Assembly: GCA_032117095.1 (NCBI GenBank)
Contig: JAULZZ010000120.1
Span: 1 to 41,326 of the forward strand
Direction: 5' to 3'
DNA from: REEB470 sp032117095
Lineage (GTDB): Bacteria; Bacillota; Bacilli; Paenibacillales; YIM-B00363
DNA: 41,326 nt
Shown: piece by piece, positions 9,463 through 16,729 of the stretch
Numbering within the stretch: the stretch's first letter is position 1
Layout: each line of letters opens with the position of its first letter
The notes under the pieces: generated by a model
Database searches by the model: none
The model's input: only the letters and a program-made list of their open reading frames with translations
Told to the model about the DNA's origin: nothing
Translations under genes and position numbers: made by a program

Positions 9463-9719
9463 GCGGAGGGACCTCCTTTTATTTGCACCGTGTACTCCTC
9501 TACCACGGCATTGACCAACAACGTATCGCACATCGCGGTGAGGCGTTCCATCACCTGTGTCTCGTCTGCTTTGTCGAGCGTCACCTCGATATATTTGCCG
9601 ACGCGGACGTTTTGGACTTCGTGAAATCCGAGCGATGCCAACGCTTGTTGTACCGCCTTCCCTTGGGGGTCAAGCACGTCTTGCTTAACGGTCACTACGA
9701 TTTGGGCCACATGCGTCAT
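9459..9719 (-). CDS. purS: FGAM synthase subunit PurS
   Basis: Small structural subunit (86 residues) that bridges PurL and PurQ and helps channel ammonia. The sequence VTVKQDVLDPQGKAVQQAL near the N-terminus and the following FHEVQNVRVGKYIEV are typical of PurS. The ATG at 9719 was chosen because ATGGAGGCG lies eight bases before it; the two upstream ATGs are part of or beside that ribosome binding site. It is separated from purC by 145 bp, most of which is a family 1 repeat. Confidence 0.95.
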   Translation of the reverse strand: MTHVAQIVVTVKQDVLDPQGKAVQQALASLGFHEVQNVRVGKYIEVTLDKADETQVMERLTAMCDTLLVNAVVEEYTVQIKGGPSA

Positions 9720-9762
9720 CTGTATCGCCTCCATCTTGAACATTTTTTTATGTTGTTATTTT

Positions 9763-9865
9763 ATACGAATCTTTTGTTGAGAACATCGATACAGCGCGCT
9801 TTCTTTTGCGAGAAAGAAGAAGGCATTTTACCTAGTATTTGCATCATTAAAATGCAGATTCGTAT
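9763..9865 (-). repeat. Family 1 repeat inside the pur operon (copy F), between purC and purS
   Basis: A 103 bp element with perfect 10-bp inverted ends, ATACGAATCT (9763-9772) and AGATTCGTAT (9856-9865). Its interior has the family blocks AACATCGATACAGCGCGC and TTTCTTTTGCGAGAAAG, closest to copies C and E in orientation. The right end reaches base 9865, which is also the last base of the purC stop codon TAA (9867-9865). The element is therefore a direct insert in an otherwise tightly packed operon. Confidence 0.8.
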
Positions 9866-10767
9866 TACGAGCAAATCCATCGTTCTACTTCGTGATACCG
9901 TTGCATCGTTGCGCGTACGACATGTTCAGGGAGCGGTGGAGGGGGGGTGTGGCGATCCCATGAAGAAGCGGCCAAATGCGCGCGCACGGGCTCTTTGTCC
10001 AAGGAATCGATCTCGACATCCCATGCATAATGCGCTGTCGGCCACAAACGTGCACTGTCGGGGGTGAACACTTCGTCGATGACGGTCAATACGCCGTCCA
10101 CCCATCCAAACTCAAATTTGCAATCGGCAAGCAAGATGCCTTTTGCTGCCAATTTTTTCGCCGCAAATTCGTACAAATCCACGCTTTTTTCGCGCAGTTG
10201 TGCTGCGACTGCTGACCCGACTTGCGCACACAACGCCTCATACGAAATGTCTTCGTCATGTCCTTGGTCGTTTTTGCGTGCGGGGGTGAAAATGGGCGCA
10301 GGCAATTTTTGATTTTTGTGCAACCCTTTGGGCAGGGCGATGCCATTAATATGCCCTGTTTGTTCGTACTGTCGCCACCCCCCTCCCGTGACGTATCCGC
10401 GCACGACACACTCAATATCGATGCGTTTCGCCCGCCGTACGACCATCACCCGATCTTGGAGCAAGCGTGCATCCGTGACAAGGTGTGCAATACGGGAAAC
10501 GTCAGCGTGCACGAGTGCGTGCGGCATGCGCGAGGCAATGTGTGCGAACCAATACACACTCATGCGGTTTAATACTTGACCTTTGCAGGGGATTGCAGGG
10601 GTCAGTACAAAATCAAAGGCAGAAATGCGGTCGGTCACGACGATGAGCAGGTGCTCGCCCAAGTCGTATAGTTCACGTACTTTTCCTTTGTATAACAAGG
10701 GGGCTTGTACGTACGGCACTGCACTCCACAAGGCGTCGGGTAACGTGTCTTCATGCGACTCGTTCAT
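9865..10767 (-). CDS. purC: SAICAR synthase, long form
   Basis: Condenses CAIR with aspartate to give SAICAR. YKGKVRELYDL (26-36) and VTDRISAFD (44-52) are the phosphate-loop and substrate motifs of the family. At 300 residues it is about 60 longer than B. subtilis PurC (241) and resembles the longer yeast Ade1-like class, including LTPAIPCKGQVLNRMSVYWF. The ATG at 10767 makes an ATGA overlap with purB and follows GGACGGTGGG. Its TAA stop lies at the edge of a family 1 repeat, so the original C-terminus may have been slightly altered by the insertion. Confidence 0.95.
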   Translation of the reverse strand: MNESHEDTLPDALWSAVPYVQAPLLYKGKVRELYDLGEHLLIVVTDRISAFDFVLTPAIPCKGQVLNRMSVYWFAHIASRMPHALVHADVSRIAHLVTDARLLQDRVMVVRRAKRIDIECVVRGYVTGGGWRQYEQTGHINGIALPKGLHKNQKLPAPIFTPARKNDQGHDEDISYEALCAQVGSAVAAQLREKSVDLYEFAAKKLAAKGILLADCKFEFGWVDGVLTVIDEVFTPDSARLWPTAHYAWDVEIDSLDKEPVRAHLAASSWDRHTPPPPLPEHVVRATMQRYHEVERWICS

Positions 10768-12098
10768 GCACGCCCACCGTCCGTCTGTACGAAAACGGAC
10801 TGCTCGTCCCATTGCAATCGTTGGAAAATCATGTCGACTTGTTTCGTGTGCCAGGTCGGATCAAAGCTGTCTGCAATCCCTGCCATGCCGAGCGCTTCTA
10901 CGATCGGAGTACTTTGTTCGAGCAGTGTCCGAAACGACCGCTGTTCTTCCCACGCTTGCATCGCCAACGGTTGTACCGTGTCGTACGCCTGTTCACGTGA
11001 CCATCCGTGGTCGATGAGTTTTGTCAGTACACGCCCCGAAAAAGGCACCCCATACGTGCGCTCGATATTGCGACGCATTTGTGCGGGAAACACCTGAAGT
11101 TGCTGTATGATGGCGGTAAACCGATGCAACATATAATCGAGCACCATCGTCGCATCCGGCAAAATAATCCGCTCTACCGAAGAGTGGCTGATGTCGCGCT
11201 CGTGCCACAAAGGGACATTTTCGTAGGCGGACACCATGTATCCGCGCAACACACGGGCAAGCCCCGAGACGTTCTCGCATCCAATCGGATTGCGTTTGTG
11301 TGGCATCGCCGAGGACCCTTTTTGTCCTGCAGCAAACGGCTCCTCCACTTCGCGGCATTCAGACTTTTGTAATGCCCGAATTTCTGTAGCAAATTTGTCC
11401 AATGAAGTGCCGATCAAGGCGATCGCCGCCACATACGCCGCATGGCGGTCTCGTTGGAGCGTTTGGGTCGAGATGGGGGCTGGCGCAATGCCTAAGTGTT
11501 GACAGACGTACTGCTCTACGAACGGATCGATGTTCGCATACGTGCCCACTGCCCCAGAAATTTTGCCGTATGCGACATCCGCTGCCGCCGTACGAAACCG
11601 TTGGGCGTGTCGGCGCATCTCTTCTACCCACAATGCGAGCTTTAACCCAAACGTCGTCGGCTCGGCATGTACGCCATGGGTACGTCCCATCATCACGGTG
11701 TGTTTGTGCTCGACCGCCCGTGCTTTGAGCGCCGCTATGAGTGCCTCTATCCCGTCTTCAATGAGGCGGTTCGCCTGTTTGAGCAAAAAGCCCAAGGCCG
11801 TATCCACGACGTCTGTCGATGTCAACCCGTAGTGCACCCACTTGCGCTCCTCTCCCAAACTTTCGGATACCGCACGGGTAAACGCAATGACATCGTGACG
11901 GGTCGTCTGCTCGATTTGTTCAATGCGTGCAATGTCAAACGTCGCCCGCTGGCGCAACGTCACCACGTCTTCTTGTGGGATGACGCCGAGCACACTCCAC
12001 GCTTCGCAAGCAGCGAGTTCGACGGCCAGCCATGCTTCGTATTTGTTTTGCTCCGTCCAGATGGCCGCCATCTCCGGACGCGTATACCGTTGGATCAT
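10764..12098 (-). CDS. purB: Adenylosuccinate lyase
   Basis: Acts twice in purine metabolism: SAICAR to AICAR plus fumarate, and adenylosuccinate to AMP. The 444-residue protein begins MIQRYTRPEM, matching the conserved family start. It contains GRTHGVHAEP with His141, and the fumarase/aspartase signature SSAMPHKRNPIG at 262-273. The ATG at 12098 follows AGGAAGGTG; an upstream extension has no ribosome binding site. It overlaps purC by ATGA. The 170 bp gap to purK is unusual for this operon and is filled by a family 1 repeat. Confidence 0.97.
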   Translation of the reverse strand: MIQRYTRPEMAAIWTEQNKYEAWLAVELAACEAWSVLGVIPQEDVVTLRQRATFDIARIEQIEQTTRHDVIAFTRAVSESLGEERKWVHYGLTSTDVVDTALGFLLKQANRLIEDGIEALIAALKARAVEHKHTVMMGRTHGVHAEPTTFGLKLALWVEEMRRHAQRFRTAAADVAYGKISGAVGTYANIDPFVEQYVCQHLGIAPAPISTQTLQRDRHAAYVAAIALIGTSLDKFATEIRALQKSECREVEEPFAAGQKGSSAMPHKRNPIGCENVSGLARVLRGYMVSAYENVPLWHERDISHSSVERIILPDATMVLDYMLHRFTAIIQQLQVFPAQMRRNIERTYGVPFSGRVLTKLIDHGWSREQAYDTVQPLAMQAWEEQRSFRTLLEQSTPIVEALGMAGIADSFDPTWHTKQVDMIFQRLQWDEQSVFVQTDGGRA

Positions 12099-12122
12099 GA
12101 TTGCACCTTCCTCGTTGTGGTG

Positions 12123-12227
12123 ATACGAAACACGGTTTGAATACAGGAATCCCATTGGTTAAAAATTACTACGCTTTCTCGTAAAAGGAATCGCTCCGCG
12201 TAAATGTTTTTAATCCGTGTTTCGTAT
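12123..12227 (+). repeat. Family 1 repeat, best-preserved copy (B), between purK and purB
   Basis: A 105 bp element with a perfect 13-bp inverted pair: ATACGAAACACGG at 12123-12135 and CCGTGTTTCGTAT at 12215-12227. Inside are ATACAGGAATCCCATTGG, TTAAAAATTACTACGC, TTTCTCGTAAAAGGAATC and AAATGTTTTTAATCC. It ends 41 bp after the purK stop and starts 24 bp before the purB start codon. It is the best reference for the family because both ends are intact. Confidence 0.85.
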
Positions 12228-12268
12228 GAAATGTGTATGCGGGATGAAGGGGACGCTGTGTGCTTTGT

Positions 12269-13450
12269 CTATGCCCATAACCCACACGTGTTGATCCACG
12301 TGAGCACAGCCTCGGGATCGTCCGTTAGAAAGTTGAGATGTCCCATTTTTCGTCCGTGACGCACTTCTTTTTTGCCGTACGTATGATACTTTACCGTCGT
12401 TGAAGCGGGCACGTCCCGCTCCCCCTGTGCCAACCACCAACGGCGAACTGCTTCGTCGTGTTGCCCCAATACGTTGACCATGACGACATCTGTAAACCGC
12501 TTTGGTTCGATCAACGGCAAGCCACACAGCGCACGCACGTGTTGTTCAAACTGTGAAACGTTACAGGAATCCATCGTAAAATGCGCAGAATTATGTGGTC
12601 GTGGCGCCAATTCATTGACGACCAGCGTCCCATCAGACAATAAAAACATCTCCACCGCCAACAATCCCACCACATGCAGTGCGTGCGCCAGTGTCTGTGC
12701 CACGCGCTGTGCTTCCTGTATGATATGGGGGGGAAGGTGGTGTCCTGTCACGACGGACGTATGCAAAACGCCTTGACGATGGACGTTCACCGCTGGCATA
12801 AATGGCACGACAACGCCATCGCTTCCGCGGGCGATGACGACAGACAACTCACATACATAATCCACAACCGCTTCGAGGAGCCACTCCCCTCCCTGGGCAC
12901 TTACCGCTTGCCAAGCTTCTGCGATCGATGTCGTAGTCGCATGCATGACGATTTGACCGTGACCGTCGTATCCCCCCGTCGCCGTTTTGAGGATGCATGT
13001 GCCATAGGTATGCGCTGCCGCTTGGAGGTCGTCTTGTGTATGCACTGCACGATACGGGGCGACACGAAGGTGCGCCGCTTCGACCGTCTGTTTTTCCCGC
13101 AATCGATGCTGGGTCGTATACAATAATGCACTGCCTTGGGGAACAAATGCCTGCTGTTCAAGCGCTTGTGCGGTGAGCGCATCGATGTTTTCGAATTCAT
13201 ACGTGATCACATCGGATAATTTGGCGAGTTTGGCGATGCCTGCCAGATCGCGATACGGCGCTACGATGTGATGGTCACACACCGCAGCAGAAGGCGCATC
13301 GGGTGACGGATCAAGCACGACAAACCGATACCCGAGCGGTCTCCCTGCCAATGCCATCATGCGCCCGAGTTGCCCCCCCCCTAATATGCCGATCGTCGCC
13401 CCAGGTGCGATGACGGGGTGGCGTAGTACGTGGTTTTGCGTATGCGCCAT
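12269..13450 (-). CDS. purK: N5-carboxyaminoimidazole ribonucleotide synthase
   Basis: Uses ATP and bicarbonate to turn AIR into N5-CAIR. The 393-residue ATP-grasp protein has the nucleotide motif TIGILGGGQLGRMMAL at 19-34, VVNELAPRPHNSAHFT in the ATP-grasp core and GKKEVRHGRKMGH near the C-terminus. The ATG at 13450 follows GGAGGGAAAACG. It starts 16 bp after purE; the purE/purK pair is the classical bacterial route from AIR to CAIR. Confidence 0.96.
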   Translation of the reverse strand: MAHTQNHVLRHPVIAPGATIGILGGGQLGRMMALAGRPLGYRFVVLDPSPDAPSAAVCDHHIVAPYRDLAGIAKLAKLSDVITYEFENIDALTAQALEQQAFVPQGSALLYTTQHRLREKQTVEAAHLRVAPYRAVHTQDDLQAAAHTYGTCILKTATGGYDGHGQIVMHATTTSIAEAWQAVSAQGGEWLLEAVVDYVCELSVVIARGSDGVVVPFMPAVNVHRQGVLHTSVVTGHHLPPHIIQEAQRVAQTLAHALHVVGLLAVEMFLLSDGTLVVNELAPRPHNSAHFTMDSCNVSQFEQHVRALCGLPLIEPKRFTDVVMVNVLGQHDEAVRRWWLAQGERDVPASTTVKYHTYGKKEVRHGRKMGHLNFLTDDPEAVLTWINTCGLWA

Positions 13451-13466
13451 CGTTTTCCCTCCTGTG

Positions 13467-13961
13467 TTACTCTGTCTCCTCAACCAAGTCGTGTGCGGTT
13501 GCTTCAACCATCTCGCACATTTCTTGTTGGTACGCCTTCATCCGCTGTGCCACGTGCTCATCGTACACGGCGACCATTCTTGCCACGAATAACGCTGCAT
13601 TGACCGCCCCCGCCTTGCCGATCGCCATCGTTGCCACTGGCACGCCAGAAGGCATCTGTACGATGGACAACAACGAGTCCATGCCATGTAGCGCATGGGA
13701 CAACATGGGCACGCCAATGACCGGCAAATCTGTCTTCGAGGCGACCATCCCTGGCAAATGCGCCGCTCCCCCCGCTCCTGCGATCAATGCATGTAACCCG
13801 CGTTCACGCGCCGTGGCCGCATACGCAAACATCGCATCGGGTGTACGATGCGCAGAAACAATGCGTTTTTCATAAGGAATCCCAAAGGTGGCGAGCACAC
13901 GACATGCGTGCTGCATCGTGCCCCAATCCGACTGACTGCCCATAATGATGCCCACAAGCAC
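13467..13961 (-). CDS. purE: N5-carboxyaminoimidazole ribonucleotide mutase
   Basis: Moves the carboxyl group of N5-CAIR to C4, giving CAIR. The 164-residue class I enzyme shows GSQSDW (8-13), SAHRTP (36-41) with the catalytic histidine, and AGAGGAAHLPG (61-71). The start is a GTG at 13961 with GAAGGGGAAT upstream. It is the first gene of the purine operon. The region before it holds a TATAAT and two perfect palindromes but no recognisable purine riboswitch and no clear PurBox. Confidence 0.96.
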   Translation of the reverse strand: MLVGIIMGSQSDWGTMQHACRVLATFGIPYEKRIVSAHRTPDAMFAYAATARERGLHALIAGAGGAAHLPGMVASKTDLPVIGVPMLSHALHGMDSLLSIVQMPSGVPVATMAIGKAGAVNAALFVARMVAVYDEHVAQRMKAYQQEMCEMVEATAHDLVEETE

Positions 13962-14016
13962 GACGATATTCCCCTTCCCTCATCTCGCCAATATAGCCAG
14001 ATACGTCTATAAATGC

Positions 14017-14055
14017 ATTATATTTTGCAATTTGCAAAAAAATGGATGTACATCC
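14017..14055 (-). promoter_or_regulatory. Likely pur operon promoter with two palindromic sites
   Basis: On the minus strand a TATAAT (14022-14017) lies about 55 bases before the purE start. Next to it is a perfect 17-bp palindrome TTTTGCAATTTGCAAAA (14023-14039) in the spacer and -35 area, and a perfect 12-bp palindrome GGATGTACATCC (14044-14055) just upstream. No good -35 hexamer is visible, which would fit an activator-dependent or repressor-covered promoter. Which protein binds is unknown; the sites do not look like the PurR box consensus. Confidence 0.45.
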
Positions 14056-14160
14056 TAACATAATGCGATATACTATATTTTGAGACGCACAATGCGCTCT
14101 ATTCGATAAACCCATTTTTCCGCTGTTGTCCGCATCTACTTCCACAATGAGGTGAACTTT

Positions 14161-14535
14161 TTGGCTTCAAATCGTTCTTTTCGGGATGTCCCTCACGGGA
14201 TAGCCACTGAGTATGCGCTCCAACCGACCGTCGAAGAAATCAAAAAAATTATTCACCATTTGTCCGTGCAGTTGATCGCTCCTTGCCGATATTGCGCACA
14301 TATTTGTGAAGATGTAAACGAAAAAATGCCGATCTCTTGCCTGAATGAAGCATTGTGCTGCCCACAGCAAGCTGATGTTGCTGATGTTGCTGATGTTGCT
14401 GATGTTGCTGTGCAAGTGAGCGTCCTCACTTGTCTGGACTGTGGAGAGTTTCGCAAACGTCCCCCTAAGCCACTCACCTCCCCCACAGGCACAGAAGAAT
14501 ATTCTGAAAATGCACCGCCTGTACACATGACGTAA
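14161..14535 (+). CDS. Unknown cysteine-rich small protein with ADV tandem repeat
   Basis: I do not recognise this family. A TTG at 14161 follows GAGGTGA with a 5-base spacer and opens a 124-residue frame; a GTG three codons earlier lies within the ribosome binding site. The protein holds three cysteine pairs, CRYC, CC and LTCLDC, with several more cysteines and histidines between, so metal binding is possible. Residues near the middle repeat Ala-Asp-Val four times, encoded by a 9-bp unit (GATGTTGCT) at 14374-14410. The C-terminal part is proline-rich. It is divergent from purE and convergent with guaA. The repeat could vary in copy number. Confidence 0.55.
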   Translation: MASNRSFRDVPHGIATEYALQPTVEEIKKIIHHLSVQLIAPCRYCAHICEDVNEKMPISCLNEALCCPQQADVADVADVADVAVQVSVLTCLDCGEFRKRPPKPLTSPTGTEEYSENAPPVHMT

Positions 14536-14562
14536 TGCGATGACACAAAGAGAGGCGGGATG

Positions 14563-16098
14563 TTATTCCCATTCAATCGTCGAAGGGGGCTTTGATGTGA
14601 TGTCATATACGACACGATTGACATGTTCGACCTCATTGACGATGCGATTGGAGATATGTGCCAACACTTCATACGGAATATGCGCCCAATCCGCAGTCAT
14701 TCCATCGATAGAAGTGACCGCCCGAATGCCTACGGTATAGGCATATGTCCGTTGATCTCCCATCACCCCGACACTTTTCATGTTCGTGAGTGCGGTAAAA
14801 TATTGCCAAATTTCTTCATGCAATCCTGCCTTGGCGATTTCTGCACGCAAAATGGCATCCGATGCGCGCACGATGGCTACTTTTTGTGGCGTCACTGCTC
14901 CGATGATCCGAATTGCGAGCCCCGGTCCTGGGAAAGGTTGACGCCAGACTAGCGATGGAGGCAACCCACAGGCAAGTCCGACACGGCGCACTTCGTCTTT
15001 GAACAACGTTTTTAAAGGTTCAACAAGCTTGAATTTCATGTTGTCAGGCAACCCACCCACGTTGTGATGGGATTTGATCGTGTGTGCCGTAGACGTGCCA
15101 CTCTCGATGATATCTGTGTATAATGTCCCTTGCGCAAGAAAATCGAACGACCCAAGTCGTGCCGCTTCCTCCTCAAATACCCGAATAAACTCCACGCCAA
15201 TGCGCTTGCGCTTCACTTCGGGATCTTCTACGCCTTCTAACTGTGCAAAAAAACGTTGCTTTGCATCCACGACGACGATCGGCATGGAAAGTGCCCCCGA
15301 AAACGCCTGCATCACTTCGGACGTTTCGTCTTGGCGTAACAGTCCGTGGTCAATAAACATGCAGGTCAATCGATCGCCGATCGCCCGATGAATCAAAGCG
15401 GCCGTCACGGAAGAGTCTACCCCGCCAGACAATCCGCACAACACGCGCCCGTCTCCGACTTGCTGTCGCATGTCGGCAATGACGTCCTCGATGAAGGAAT
15501 CTGCTGTCCACGTTGCAGTGCAACGACATACGTCGAACAAAAACCGTTCAATCATCGTCTGTCCTGCGTGCGTATGCTGCACTTCAGGGTGAAATTGTAC
15601 GCCGTACAACTGCCGTTGGGGATCGCTCATGGCAGCGATCGTATGCGCTGTGTTCCCATCGATGACGAACCCTGGGGGAGGCGTGACCACTTGATCCCGA
15701 TGGCTCATCCATACCGTCTGTGCGGTTTCGAGCCCTTGTGTAAGGGGACTGCTGTCCGTAAAAAAGACGATCGCCTTGCCATATTCGGAGGTAGGAGCGG
15801 GTTGCACCTCCCCTTGAAGCTGTACGGTCATCATCTGCATGCCGTAGCAAATACCCAATATCGGCACACCAAGCGCATATATCGCTGGGTCGACACGTAC
15901 TGCGTCGGGCGCATATATGCTCGCAGGGCCTCCTGAAAAAACAATGCCTTTGGGTTCGTATTGCATGATCTCGTCTGGGTGTGTATCATATCGCAACAGC
16001 ACACTGTATACGCCACATTCACGAATACGCCGTGCGATCAACTGATTGTACTGCCCTCCAAAATCGAGTACGACAATGCCTCCACGTTGTTGTTTCAT
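14563..16098 (-). CDS. guaA: GMP synthase (glutamine-hydrolysing)
   Basis: Converts XMP to GMP with ATP and glutamine. The 511-residue protein joins a glutaminase domain, with nucleophile Cys84 in GICYGMQMM and partners His170 and Glu172 in FHPE, to an ATP pyrophosphatase domain with SGGVDSS (224-230) and a C-terminal dimerisation domain. The ATG at 16098 has AGGAGGT 12 bases upstream, a slightly long spacing. It has its own sigma-A promoter and stands apart from the purine operon. The groEL, guaA, pur order also occurs in B. subtilis. Confidence 0.97.
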   Translation of the reverse strand: MKQQRGGIVVLDFGGQYNQLIARRIRECGVYSVLLRYDTHPDEIMQYEPKGIVFSGGPASIYAPDAVRVDPAIYALGVPILGICYGMQMMTVQLQGEVQPAPTSEYGKAIVFFTDSSPLTQGLETAQTVWMSHRDQVVTPPPGFVIDGNTAHTIAAMSDPQRQLYGVQFHPEVQHTHAGQTMIERFLFDVCRCTATWTADSFIEDVIADMRQQVGDGRVLCGLSGGVDSSVTAALIHRAIGDRLTCMFIDHGLLRQDETSEVMQAFSGALSMPIVVVDAKQRFFAQLEGVEDPEVKRKRIGVEFIRVFEEEAARLGSFDFLAQGTLYTDIIESGTSTAHTIKSHHNVGGLPDNMKFKLVEPLKTLFKDEVRRVGLACGLPPSLVWRQPFPGPGLAIRIIGAVTPQKVAIVRASDAILRAEIAKAGLHEEIWQYFTALTNMKSVGVMGDQRTYAYTVGIRAVTSIDGMTADWAHIPYEVLAHISNRIVNEVEHVNRVVYDITSKPPSTIEWE

Positions 16099-16133
16099 CC
16101 TATGAATTAAACCTCCTAATTTTCAACAGTTTC

Positions 16134-16162
16134 ATTGTACCGTTTCCCTATTGCGTTGGCAA
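16134..16162 (-). promoter_or_regulatory. Sigma-A promoter of guaA
   Basis: Minus-strand TTGCCA (16162-16157) and TACAAT (16139-16134) are separated by 17 bp, one mismatch from consensus in each box. The expected start of transcription is about 30 bases before the guaA ATG, leaving no room for a purine riboswitch. Confidence 0.7.
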
Positions 16163-16265
16163 CATTGCGTTTGTATGTACAAGGGCACCATGAATCGAGT
16201 ACAAATGAGCGTCTCCTCTCCTACTAAACAAGATTTCAAAACACCTCCCCCCCACGGAAAGGACA

Positions 16266-16291
16266 CGCCTTTTCGCAACGATGAAAAGGCG
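16266..16291 (+). other. Perfect hairpin upstream of guaA
   Basis: CGCCTTTTC (16266-16274) pairs perfectly with GAAAAGGCG (16283-16291) around an 8-base loop. A further CCTTTTCGCAAC copy follows at once, so alternative pairings are possible. There is no T-tract. It lies between the guaA promoter and the repeats at 16308-16545. Confidence 0.5.
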
Positions 16292-16307
16292 TAGCCTTTT
16301 CGCAACG

Positions 16308-16366
16308 GTTAAACCGCTTTTTGCTTTCCCGCAAAAAATAGCCCTCTGTGTATATGTTTTCAATAG
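16308..16366 (+). repeat. Family 1 repeat, truncated right half (copy G)
   Basis: GGTTAAACCGCTTTTTGC, then TTTCCCGCAAAAAATAG and CCTCTGTGTATATG match the right part of the family 1 element, but neither terminal inverted repeat is present. It stops where the family 2 element begins at 16367. The half at 27657-27712 shares the variant CTCTGTGTATATGYTTTCAATA, so the two halves belong to one subgroup. Confidence 0.5.
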
Positions 16367-16545
16367 CAATGTCCACAGGGTAAGCGCTTTTTTGAAAAAT
16401 GCTGCAAATAAAAGAGAATTCAAAGAAGTCTTAATGTTTTAGAAAAAAACCTATCCTCACGGATTCATCCGTATCTAGAACCATCCGCTTTTCACCGTCA
16501 TTAAAAAGTCGATTTTTTAATTATCCGCTTAACCTGTGGACATTG
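16367..16545 (+). repeat. Family 2 inverted-end repeat, copy 1
   Basis: A 179 bp non-coding element. Its ends are 20-bp inverted repeats with one mismatch: CAATGTCCACAGGGTAAGCG (16367-16386) and CGCTTAACCTGTGGACATTG (16526-16545). Inside are GAAAAATGCTGCAAATAAA and CGGATTCATCCGTATC. The reverse complement of 27513-27653 aligns along most of its length, with extra bases here near the right end. No target duplication is evident. Confidence 0.8.
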
Positions 16546-16729
16546 GGACCAAATCTATAGTAAAATGACCAGTGAGGAAGTCCTCTTTTCTGTGAATTGT
16601 TTTCGCAACTCAATTCTAACAGACGAAGGCTTCCTCTTCCATTTACACAAAGTATTTTACATTCTTAATTTAGGGCACCGCTATAAAGCGTACCATACTC
16701 TTGCTATTGCATTGAAAGGACAAAAAGTC

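Noticed and set aside
13962..14148. Possible purine riboswitch upstream of purE.
   Set aside because: The leader from the TATAAT to the start is only about 50 nt, and the conserved core of the purine aptamer is not seen on the minus strand.
14374..14410. Short tandem repeat that might suggest a CRISPR-like array.
   Set aside because: It is a 9-bp unit repeated directly with no spacers, in frame inside a coding region.
16565..16729. N-terminal extension of the amine oxidase by 55 codons.
   Set aside because: No ribosome binding site before 16565, unusual composition for the family, and a good AAAGGA before the ATG at 16730.
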